From assembly GCA_950097015.1 (NCBI GenBank), contig CATNEN010000012.1, positions 3,031,501-3,095,500 of the forward strand: a stretch of DNA of 64,000 nt. Reading direction: 5' to 3'. The notes beneath the pieces were generated by a model, which ran no database searches, was not told the DNA's origin, and was given only the letters and a program-made list of their open reading frames with translations. Positions 23,501 through 32,160 of this stretch are shown one piece after another (the first letter of the stretch is position 1; each line of letters begins with the position of its first letter). Position numbers and translations under genes: made by a program. The DNA comes from Macrostomum hystrix (lineage: Eukaryota; Platyhelminthes; Macrostomidae).

Positions 23501-25099
23501 AAACTTTCGTTTTTTTTTATTTTTGGTCAACACCAAATGATTTCTATATCTGGTTACTTCGCGAGATAAGAAATTTTCTGTATAAGAGTCGAACCAAGTC
23601 AAAGTTAAGCGTTGATCCCGCTATGACTTTAGCACTGTATTATTTAGTTTAACAGTTGGCCTCATTCAAAGGCACGGGCGCTAGTTAAACCAGGCTAAAA
23701 CGAATTTTTTAAGTGAAAGAAAAAGAGCAATTAAATGAGAACGCAGGGTGAGGAGCTCTGATCCTTATTCTGATGTTTACTCCCGTCGGAATAGACCAGA
23801 CTGTAGCCATAGTAGATACAGAAAACTGTTTGAGAATAGCCAACTATTGCTGAAAGAGAAAAGCAGATAATACTACTGGGACACATGCAACTTAACGGCA
23901 TAGTAGGTACTGCGACTGACCATATTTCCTTTCCTTTGAGAGGCAAGAAATATAAAAAGAGCCAAATGAACCCACTCCCCAACCGGGATTTTGGGTGAAG
24001 GGGCGGCGCGAGGTCCCTGTCATCTTCAGCGCGACGTTGCTCGGCCCTCTTTGATGTCAGCAGCGACCCATCTCGCCTACTTTCCGCTGCTTCTCTCTCC
24101 AGTCGAGCCCATATCCTGCGAGGCCAAGACTGCGAGACTGTTAATTAACTCGCGGCCAGAACCTCACCCTCCAGCTCAGTTTTTACTATCTAAACTCTCA
24201 TACTCCTTCAGTTTTGCCTCATGCTTCACGGCTTGCATTTTCCCCATCCTTGTTGCCACCCAAGACTCGCCGCACTCCCCCCTGCAAACTCTCGCACCCA
24301 ATCTCCCAGTCGCCTGCAATCAACCGGAAGTGCAAGAAAAACTTGCCGCCATGAACTTCACAATGAATTGCAATTATTATTAGATACTAATACTGCAGTG
24401 GGGGGTCGGTGGCAGAGCGGTCTAACGCGTTTGCCTCTCGCACCAAGGTCCCTGAGCTCGATTCCGCGGCGAGGCCACATTCATTTGGGGCGCAGCCGCG
24501 AAGAGAAGGCTTGGGGGCTTGTCATGCAATTTACGCCCTTGATGGCCAACCTCCAAGGCACAGTGAGAGTGTACACTGCCTGACGATGAGAAAGTCAGGG
24601 CAAATTTACACACCTGTGTGAGCGACTGCCTGACTACAGTATCTGTGTGCGTGTGTGCTCAGGAGTCAGCGAAATGGGCAGAATTGCCTCCTCGCTGGCT
24701 GCGGGTCTAGTGTCACCAAATGATGTGCTGCAGTGCCTGCAGCCCTCCTGCAGTTCTTATTATTATTAATGCTGCAGTACTACCTTCAGGGCACTCGTTC
24801 TTGAATCCGCGGTACAGGGTGCGCAGCTCCCTGGGCGTGAAGTGTGTGGCCCTGGCCAGACAGTAGATATCCACTGGTCTCTGTCGGCTGCTGCGACAGG
24901 CGATCAGCTCTTCCAGGTCGGCCATGTCATGCTTCAGATGGAATAGAGTCTTGGACTTTTTTCTCAGCTGGTCGATCTGGTTGAGCAGGTTGGAAGGCGC
25001 GAATGAGACTCGGCGCAGCGTTGAGGCCAGGCGATTGCCGGCTGCGGGCGGCGCCTCGAACACCGGCTGGGATCGGCGGAGCCGCCGCGTCTGCTGCAT
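17517..25099 (-). CDS. KCNIP: KChIP-like neuronal calcium sensor (Kv channel-interacting protein)
   Basis: Two coding exons on the minus strand, 25099-24784 and 17968-17517, joined in phase 1 (GAG TGC CCT GAA G, GTAGTA donor; GCGCAG acceptor), give 255 residues, the usual length of long KChIP isoforms. The N-terminal 70 residues are basic and variable with no Met-Gly myristoylation site. The conserved part begins near RELRTLYRGFKNECPEG and runs FAQFFPQGDATAYSRF. EF-hand 1 is degenerate, as in the family. EF2 loop is at 138-149 (DRSRSG...), EF3 at 174-185 (DINQDGEITKRE) and EF4 at 222-233 (DADGDGVISFED); EF3 and EF4 look fully competent for calcium. KChIPs modulate Kv4 channel gating and trafficking at the membrane. 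The 6.8 kb intron carries a large minisatellite, two SINEs and an antisense gene fragment. Frequenin or hippocalcin are less likely because of the long basic N-terminus and KChIP-like FFPQGD context. Confidence 0.9.
18560..21120 (+). repeat. 2.5-kb 23/30-bp minisatellite in the KChIP-like intron
   Basis: Largest array in the window. The long unit is 30 bp (GAGGCTGATGGCTGATGAAC plus TGAAGGAACA or TGAGGGATCA); the short unit lacks one 7 bp GGCTGAT copy. Two end variants (GGATCA, GGAACA) form higher-order patterns repeated over several hundred bases. Reading frames through it are repeat artefacts. Confidence 0.95.
21940..22262 (-). mobile_element. tRNA-derived SINE, family 1, 5'-truncated copy
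   Basis: Reads on the minus strand from a damaged head (CGCGTTTGCCTCTCGCACC) through the B-box-like GAGCTCGATTCCG, the GGGGCGCAGCCGC body and the CTGGCTGCGGGTCTAG tail to a TTATTATTAG end. It matches the copies at 24.4 and 38.7 kb throughout, but the A-box is replaced by a GTTAAC-rich stretch. Confidence 0.82.
22519..22932 (+). pseudogene. DUF3504/KIAA1958-like (Crypton-related) gene fragment
   Basis: An open segment on the strand opposite to the KChIP-like host. It encodes an acidic stretch (INEDMAEDISDFASIDDDIA) and then FTSEEELMAVVDGCMPEATK followed by WMVNTFMEWH. That order (F-x-x-E-E-L, T-K-K, W-x-x-x-x-F-x-x-W) resembles the start of the DUF3504 module found in KIAA1958, QRICH1 and ZMYM proteins, related to Crypton tyrosine recombinases. 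It ends at a good donor (GAG then GTGAGC), but only a minisatellite and unique DNA follow; no second exon with recombinase residues was found. I treat it as a partial or dead copy; a small nested gene remains possible. Confidence 0.5.
22950..23345 (+). repeat. 20-bp minisatellite after the DUF3504-like fragment
   Basis: About 19 copies of AAACAGCATTCAAATTCGGC with few substitutions (ATTCAAG in some). It begins roughly 20 bases after the donor-like GTGAGC; the unit keeps two forward frames open. Confidence 0.95.
23346..24399. other. KChIP-like intron remainder, no gene seen
   Basis: Mostly unique AT-rich intron sequence, with a pyrimidine-rich part near 24000-24340. I see no exon or repeat I can name. 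Confidence 0.55.
24400..24766 (+). mobile_element. tRNA-derived SINE, family 1, full-length with target-site duplication
   Basis: The head GGGTCGGTGGCAGAGCGG contains an A-box-like TGGCAGAGCGG and, 40 bases on, a B-box-like GAGCTCGATTCC, as in class II tRNAs. A body of about 290 bases with a GT-rich middle follows, then a TTATTATTAT tail. Flanking 12-base duplications (TAATACTGCAGT at 24388-24399 and TAATGCTGCAGT at 24767-24778, one mismatch) confirm the limits. The right duplication stops 4 bases short of the host's splice donor dinucleotide (24782-24783). Confidence 0.87.
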
Positions 25100-25114
25100 C
25101 CTGGCTGGCTGGCT

Positions 25115-25490
25115 GGATCGAATATTGACTGGCTAGTTAGATCGATAATTAACTGGGTGGCTTGCTGAATCGATCGATAATTAACTGGGTGGCTTGCTGA
25201 ATCGATCGATAATTAACTGGGTGGCTTGCTGAATCGATCGATAATTAACTGGGTGGCTTGCTGAATCGATCGATAATTAACTGGGTGGCTTGCTGAATCG
25301 ATCGATAATTAACTGGGTGGCTTGCTGAATCGATCGATAATTAACTGGGTGGCTTGCTGAATCGATCGATAATTAACTGGCTGGCTTGCTGAATCGATCG
25401 ATAAACGACTGGCTGGCTTGCTGAATCGATCGATAAACGACTGGCTGGCTTGCTGAATCGATCGATAAACGACTGGCTGGCTTGCTGGAT
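25115..25490 (+). repeat. 32-bp minisatellite just upstream of the KChIP-like start codon
   Basis: About 11 copies of a 32 bp unit with CTGAATCGATCGATAATTAA and TGGCTTGCTG; later copies are shorter (ATAAACGACTGG). It lies 16 bases or more beyond the ATG in gene direction, so in the 5' UTR, an upstream intron or the promoter. Confidence 0.93.
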
Positions 25491-25929
25491 ACCGAAAGCA
25501 GCTGCTATTAAATCGGTTAAAACTAGGGCTAGAGGACTAGCTTTCTCATGCCCTACTTCCTATTGGCTGGGTCCATGGAAGTCCGTCTCATCCAGAATCA
25601 CTCACTGTTCGAAGATGGAAAGCGAAGAGAAAATTAAGGACTAAAGCCAAATCCGTTGTTTTGTGCAATTGCTCAGCCCATTTGGACTCGGGCAATTTCA
25701 CCTGCTCTACCTTCTCACTCTCGCCCATGCAGCTATATTAATAGGCGCAAAATTACCGACTGAGCCTAGCAACTAGCACAGCAAAGCAGATGAGAGGCCG
25801 CAGGTAAAAAATTACGTAGACAAGGAGAGTCGCCTAACAACCTCCACCCTTTTAGCCCTTCCCACCGCTGTGAGACGCATTGAGCACAGAATTCTGCTTG
25901 AGCCTAATAGAGAGGTTTTTATAATGAAC

Positions 25930-26345
25930 ACTCTGGCTCGTGAACAAAGATCTTCAATCGCCTTCAACACATACCCTCCCCTGTCTCATCTCTCCCCTGT
26001 CTCATCTCTCCCCTGTCTCATCTCTCCCCTGTCTCATCTCTCCCCTGTCTCATCTCTCCCGTGTCTCATCTCTCCCGCGTCTCATCTCTCCCCTGTCTCA
26101 TCTCTCCCCTGTCTCATCTCTCCCCTGTCTCATCTCTCCCCTGTCTCATCTCTCCCGTGTCTCATCTCTCCCGTGTCTCATCTCTCCCGTGTCTCATCTC
26201 TCCCGTGTCTCATCTCTCCCGTGTCTCGTCTCACCACTGTCTCATCTCACCACAGTCTCATCTCACCACAAGTCGTATCTCACTAGTCTCATCTCACCAG
26301 TCTCATCTCACCAGTCTCATCTCACCAGTCTCGTCTCACAACAGT
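25930..26345 (+). repeat. 16-bp minisatellite (CTGTCTCATCTCTCCC) with left flank shared with 30.5 kb
   Basis: About 17 copies of CTGTCTCATCTCTCCC or CGTGTCTCATCTCTCC, then decayed CACCAGTCTCATCT copies. The 47 bases immediately to the left (25933-25979) recur at 30495-30541 before a second array of the same unit. Confidence 0.92.
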
Positions 26346-26785
26346 CAATCCAGCCCGCTATTGTCTTCAGTATTGTCTGTTTCACCCACCCAGGAGTCCG
26401 ACCCCAGGTTGAGATTTATGCTTGCAGCGGTTCAGCCGCCAAAACGGCTGGAAAACACGCCACGATAAGAAAATATCCTTAACGGCCAACATTTCGATTT
26501 GAACTCCCTCTGTCCGCCTTTTCCTAATCCTGCCCGTGCGAGATTCAATTATCCCCTGCCCCAGCCTTCAAGCCAACTCCTGCTGTGAAAGGCAAGCTTG
26601 GTCCTATCGATGTTCCTTTAGGATTCAACCGACTCCGGCTTTTTCCTAAATGCTTCAGAGAGGAGCGGAGAAGATCCGACTGGCGGAAAATGTCTCACAA
26701 GAAAGTGGAAGACTTCGCATGGTAGAAATTGAATAACGAACAAAATTGACTTCTTCAGCGTTCATGCATTAAACCTATCTTCTAC
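26346..26785. other. Intergenic, no gene seen
   Basis: Unique DNA between two tandem arrays; no coding or RNA gene signal recognised. Confidence 0.5.
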
Positions 26786-26789
26786 CCTC

Positions 26790-27435
26790 TACTCTCTCTT
26801 CTCTTCTCTTTCCCTTCTCCTCTCTCTTCTCTCCTCTTTCCATTCTCCTCTCTCTTCTCTCCTCTTTCCATTCTCCTCTCTCTTCTCTCCTCTTTCCCTT
26901 CTCCTCTCTCTTCTCTCCTCTTTCCCTTCTCCTCTCTCTTCTCTCCTCTTTCCATTCTCCTCTCTCTTCTCTCCTCTTTCCATTCTCCTCTCTCTTCTCT
27001 CCTCTTTCCCTTCTCCTCTCTCTTCTCTCCTCTTTCCCTTCTCCTCTCTTCTCTCCTCTTTCCCTTCTCCTCTCTCTTCTCTCCTCTTTCCCTTCTCCTC
27101 TCTCTTCTCTCCTCTTTCCCTTCTCCTCTCTCTTCTCTCCTCTTTCCCTTCTCCTCTCTCTTCTCTCCTCTTTCCCTTCTCCTCTCTCTTCTCTCCTCTT
27201 TCCCTTCTCCTCTCTCTTCTCTCCTCTTTCCCTTCTCCTCTCTCTTCTCTCCTCTTTCCCTTCTCCTCTCTTCTCTCCTCTTTCCCTTCTCCTCTCTCTT
27301 CTCTCCTCTTTCCCTTCTCCTCTCTCTTCTCTCCTCTTTCCCTTCTCCTCTCTCTTCTCTCCTCTTTCCCTTCTCCTCTCTCTTCTCTCCTCTTTCCCTT
27401 CTCCTCTCTTCTCTCCTCTTTCCCTTCTCTTCTCT
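26790..27435 (+). repeat. Polypyrimidine 28-bp minisatellite
   Basis: About 24 copies of a 28 bp unit (CTTCTCCTCTCTCTTCTCTC plus CTCTTTCC). From about 27000 to 27430 the top strand is virtually pure pyrimidine; earlier copies contain a single A. It ends about 250 bases before the start of the next gene. Confidence 0.95.
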
Positions 27436-27685
27436 CTTCTCTATTTTTCTCTTTTCAAAGCAACAAATCGCAGCTTTTTTCTTACACATTTTGAGCAGCA
27501 TTTTACCATAGACAGCCACTGAGACTAAATGAGACAAGATTTTAGATCTGTCGCGAGTCCAACTACGAGTAGCAGACGTCTACAGAATCTAAGCTGCACA
27601 TATTCACATGCAAAGAAATTCTTAGACTTTTTTATAGCCCAGCACTAAACGGTTCAGAGAGTAACTCAGTGGCTATAGCTCAGAA

Positions 27686-29260
27686 ATGCAGTCTGTTTGC
27701 GAACCGGAAGAGCCGATTTCAGGCGCTGTCGGCAGCTCAGCCAGGCCAACCGACTCGGCAGAGAGTTTTCCCTCCGTGCGCAATCTGATAAAAAAATTCG
27801 ACAGCCTGGGCGGCAGCGCTAATTCCCAGCTGCAGCGGCGGCTGGTCCAACGATCGACCGATGAAACCGCCGATGCGGCTGGGGCGAACCAGCAGCCGAA
27901 CGACCCGGCGCTGCTATCGATCGGTGACCAACCAAAGGCCGACTCATCCGACTCGTTCTTCTTGTCCGAGACGAATGCGGTTGAGGACTTGGCGGCACCC
28001 TGCGGCACTGTACAGCCTGAAAGTGCTGTTAGAGAGGCTGCGAATGAAGCTCCCATGGCTTTTCCAACGCCGGATAAGCTCAGCGAACATTCTAAGAACA
28101 TCAAAAGTATTTCGCCTGACAAAAAGAATGACGACGAAGAAATGAAGTCGGCCTTATATGACATTAAGCTAGAGCCGCAGCAGCAGCTTGAATTGCTGCA
28201 AGCTGAAGCTGAAGTTGAACACGCTCTTCCACCATTGATCCCTGACGAATCCGTCGACGACAAAATCGGAGCGAGCTCGGTGGAAGACGAGGGTCAGGAA
28301 GAGAAATCCAACAGCGAATTGAAATCGAATCCCGCAGATGCGGCTAGCTATAGCTTTAGCGAGCCTCTAGCCAGCATTGAGGAGACAGTGGAGGTTGTCG
28401 AGACTGGCGAGCAACCGGCCGACCTGTCGCAAGTGTCAACACTAGAGCTGCTAACCGCTGTGCTTGGCAAAGGCAGTTTAGACGCTTTGGACGAGCCGGA
28501 GCGGCCCTCCAAGGGCACAAACAATCTGTGTGCCGGGTCGCAAAAGCTGAGAAAGAAGCAGAAGAGCAACCAGCAGAAACAGGGCGAGTACAGCGCTGCC
28601 GATCACAAGCACCAGTGCGTCAGCCGCACGGACTTATTGGCGGCTCTCGGCTCCAAGAAGCGCAAGCCGGCATTGCTTAGCACTTGTGCCAGGACGCTAA
28701 AGAACAAAGGTAAGCTGGCAGCTAATCGACTCCATGAACTGTGAAAAACTAGTACCGAGTAGAATAGCCGTCTTTCCGTAACCCGCACTCCACACAAAGA
28801 TCATTCCATCAAAATAGTTCGCGATGCGTCCCGTTCGATGCTGTCCCTCGTGGCACGGGCTGACGAGCCCATCCTGGCGAATGCGGCCGACACCAAACAG
28901 CAGCTGCTGCCGGCGATATCGCCCGATGCTTCAGCCAGCGCAGAGGAGGAGCCCCAAACCGAAACTGCCGTCATTACCGCTCCAGACGCCGTCGAATTCA
29001 CTGGCAGTCAGTCGCCGATTGGCAATCAAGAAGACAAACCGGCTGCGGATGATTTCTTCCAGGACCTTCCAGAGACGCCTCCGTCTAACAGTGCTGAAGC
29101 TCCCGCGTTGAAAAGTTTGCCATCGCTGCCGCCAACACCGGCGTCGCTTGCTTCGCCAGCTCAGCTGGCCTCCGGAGAAGCCGCGTCGGATGTCAATATG
29201 AACGATTTTAGCGACTTCGCCGCTCAGCAGCTTTGTGAGTTGGGAATTTTGAAATACTAG
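27686..29260 (+). CDS. Unidentified acidic Ser/Ala-rich protein, two exons
   Basis: I do not recognise this gene. Exons 27686-28709 and 28800-29260 join in phase 1 (AAG AAC AAA G, GTAAGC; ACAAAG acceptor), giving 494 residues with stop at 29258. It is mostly low-complexity and acidic (many E, D, S, A, P) and probably disordered. The best-looking local blocks are SFPSVRNLIKKFDSLGG near residue 30, a hydrophobic STLELLTAVLGKGSLDAL near 250, SRTDLLAALGSKKRKPA near 315 with a basic KKRK string, KDHSIKIVRDASRSMLSLVA at the junction, and a C-terminal NDFSDFAAQQLCELGILKY. The donor-like TTTGTGAGT at 29232-29240 suggests an alternative end in which a minisatellite intron (to the acceptor TTTCAG at 30056) is removed and translation stops after a few residues (QQL-S-L-N). 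Basic clusters could be nuclear signals (inference). Codon composition matches the neighbouring genes, so I believe it is coding. Confidence 0.65.
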
Positions 29261-29299
29261 TTTGTTTTTAATTGAGCTCGAAAACTCGAAAGACTTTTA

Positions 29300-29855
29300 A
29301 CAGAAGAGAAGCGCTTGAGTCGTTAAAGAAGCGTTTTAGTCGTCAGAGAAACGTTTGAGTCGTTAGAGAAGCGTTTGAGTCGAAGCGTTTGAGTCTTTAG
29401 ATAAGCGTTTGAGTTCAGAAAATAGAATCGTTTGAGTCGTCAGAGAATAGAATCGTTTGAGTCGTCAGAGAAGAGAAGCGTTTGAGTCGTCAGAGAATAG
29501 AAGCGTTTGAGTCGTCAGAGAAGAGAAGCGTTTGAGTCGTCAGAGAAGAGAAGCGTTTGAGTCGTCAGAGAAGAGAAGCGTTTGAGTCGTCAGAGAAGAG
29601 AAGCGTTTGAGTCGTCAGAGAAGAGAATCGTTTGAGTCGTCAGAGAAGAGAAGCGTTTGAGTCGTCAGAGAATAGAAGCGTTTGAGTCGTCAGAGAAGAG
29701 AAGCGTTTGAGTCGTCAGAGAAGAGAAGCGTTTGAGTCGTCAGAGAAGAGAAGCGTTTGAGTCGTCAGAGAAGAGAATCGTTTGAGTCGTCAGAGAAGAG
29801 AAGCGTTAGAGTCGTCAGAGAATAGAAGCGTTTGAGTCGTTAAAGAAACTTGTGA
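29300..29855 (+). repeat. 25-bp minisatellite after the unidentified gene
   Basis: About 20 copies of a 25 bp unit with GAAGCGTTTGAGTCGTCAGA. It lies between a donor-like site at 29236 and an acceptor-like TTTCAG at 30056, so is probably intronic. Its reverse complement contains ACGACTCAAACG, the core of the array at 10996. Confidence 0.93.
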
Positions 29856-30494
29856 GGTTTCCTTCTAACATGAAGTGAAAAACTACAGCTGAAAGCGCTT
29901 GTTTTATCTCTTGTTATCAATAGACGATTTCTTAAAACTTGAATTACAACAGCTAATGTGCTTGCTCAATTGAAAAATCCAAGTTTATTAAGTGTGCAAG
30001 ATTTTAAAGTCCTATTTTTTTTCAATAAAAGTTGCAAATTTATTAATTTCAGCCCTCAATTAATCGTCAACGCCATGACATCCGGCTTGGGACAGACCTA
30101 CGACTGACTGCTGCGGTAAAGCTAGACAGTTCCAGCTGAAAGTAATACTAAAGCTAACAACACGTAGCGGAAGACAGTTAGTTATTTTCTAAGATAGTTC
30201 AGTTGAACTCTTGTGTTAAGATATGTTTCTGTGAGCATATTCAAATAAGCTGGGCTGTCCTAATGTAGACAGTAAATAAGTTTTTTCTGTTCTTCTCATT
30301 TTTGCGCTACTACGTGTGCATTGCTAAATTTGTGAAAATACAATTTTTATTGCAAAGTTGACCTATTTTTCCGCACAGAAAGTACCAGCATAATTAGACA
30401 ATTTCTGCTTTTAGTTGACTCCTCTTTTTGCCAAGCTGAAGGCAAGTATAAATAAAAAAATAAAATAATACGAGTCTGTCTTAAAATGAAAACC

Positions 30495-30755
30495 CTGGCT
30501 CGTGAACAAAGATCTTCAATCGCCTTCAACACATACCCTCCCCTGTCTCATCTCTCCCGTGTCTCCTATCTCCCCTGTCTCATCTCTCCCGTGTCTCCTA
30601 TCTCCCCTGTCTCATCTCTCCCGTGTCTCCTCTCTCCCGTGTCTCATCTCTCCCGTGTCTCCTCTCTCCCGTGTCTCATCTCTCCCCTGTCTCATCTCTC
30701 CCCTGTCTCCTCTCTCCCGTGTCTCATCTCTCCCCTGTCTCCTCTCTCCCGTACA
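30495..30755 (+). repeat. Second copy of the CTGTCTCATCTCTCCC array with shared flank
   Basis: After the 47-base flank shared with 25933-25979 come about 14 units of CGTGTCTCATCTCTCC or CTCCTCTCTCCCGTGT type. The right end (30756 on) runs into a GTCCAGTCCGTGGACTGG string related to the tail of SINE family 2. Confidence 0.9.
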
Positions 30756-31585
30756 AGTAACCCCGTTGTGTCGGCATTTCTGTACAGCTGTCCAGTCCGT
30801 GGACTGGGGCATAGAATTCTAGATATCTGGTTGATGCGAGCTTCGCCATCCACAGTGCGCTTTCGACGAAGATTAGTGTCTTGGAATGTGGCAACGAAGT
30901 CTTGATTCCCTTCTCCTCTCCTCGCGAACGAATGATTTTATAGTTTATACTCGTAGTCCTTTAGCTCCTACAAGCAAAACAAAACCCCCACTGAACATTT
31001 GGACTGTAAATTTGCAATGTTCAAAAAGCAATGAACAAAAACCACTCTCATCCCTTCCAGCCTCCAATATTGTCCTCCTTTCATATTAACTAAAGTTTTA
31101 TCTCTGGACACTCTATCGTGCAACAAATTGTGTCCCTTGAGCTGAGCTTCGAACTACCGACCACTCCGTCAAAAGTCAGGAGCTTTAAACACGGAGCTCA
31201 ATTTTTAAAACGAAAATTGAGACAAAAAATCAAGACTAGTTGAAACGAAACAGCCAGTTGAATTGGCAGATTAAATTTTAAGATGATAGCCCAAAACTAC
31301 GAATGGACCACGGCCCTCCTAGCTCGATCAGCAGACTGGAGGCCGACAGATCAATTTGTATATTCGTTTTCTACTAATTTGACAATTAGTAGATAGAAAA
31401 TAGTCAAGGCAACAAGTCTAAAGTGTATTTACGCACGAGATAGTTTGTCTTGTTTACTAGAGTAAAAGCTTTTGGCAACACTGTTGCTGCGACAAAGCAT
31501 AAAACAAGCAATAAGCTCAACAGGAAGAGAAATGGGTCTTTGAAAGTGATTAAATGAAGGGATTGACATCCTGGATACATTAGAG
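30756..31585. other. Intergenic, SINE family 2 fragment only
   Basis: About 30780-30815 resembles the CCATGGACTGAACAGC end of SINE family 2. The rest is unique DNA without a recognisable gene. Confidence 0.45.
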
Positions 31586-31589
31586 ATAA

Positions 31590-32160
31590 AACGCAGTGGC
31601 GGGTGCCACCGAGAGAAAATGAGGTGGTGGGTGCCATCGCGTTAATATGGGTTGGTGGGTGCCAGCGAGAGAAAATGGGGTGGTGGGTACCAGCGAGAGA
31701 AAATGGGGTGGTGGGTGCCAGTGAGTGAAACTGGGTGGTTGGTGCCAGTGAGAGAAAATGGGGTAGTGGGTGCCAGTGAGAGAAACTGGGTAAGGGTGCC
31801 AGCGAGAGAAACTGGGGTGGTGGGTGCCAGCGAGAGAAAATGGGGTGGTGGGTGCCAGTGAGAGAAACTGGGTGGTTGGTGCCAGTGAGAGAAAATGGGT
31901 TAGTGGGTGCCAGTGAGAGAAACTGGGTAAGGGTACCAGCGAGAGAAACTGGGTGGTGGGTGCCAGCGAGAGAATGGGGTGGTGGGTGCCAGCGAGAGAG
32001 ACTGGGTGGTGGGTGCCAGCGAGAGAATGGGGTGGTGGGTACCAGCGAGAGAAAATGGGGTGGGTGCCAGTGAGAGAAAATGGGGTGTTGCGTGCAAGCG
32101 AGAGAAAATGGGGTGGTGGGTGCCAGCGAGAGAGAATGGGTTGGTGGCGGATGCTGGCTA
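31590..32160 (+). repeat. 28/29-bp G-rich minisatellite
   Basis: About 19 copies of GGTGGTGGGTGCCAGCGAGA plus GAAAATGGG, with variant GTGAGTGAAACTGGG. G-runs of three to four on the top strand recur in every unit. Intergenic. Confidence 0.93.

Noticed and set aside
24400-24480. True tRNA gene (Leu/Ser type) at the SINE heads
   Set aside because: A- and B-box-like strings are present, but the arms do not pair into a full cloverleaf by eye, the same body follows in three places and target duplications flank two of them: SINE, not tRNA.
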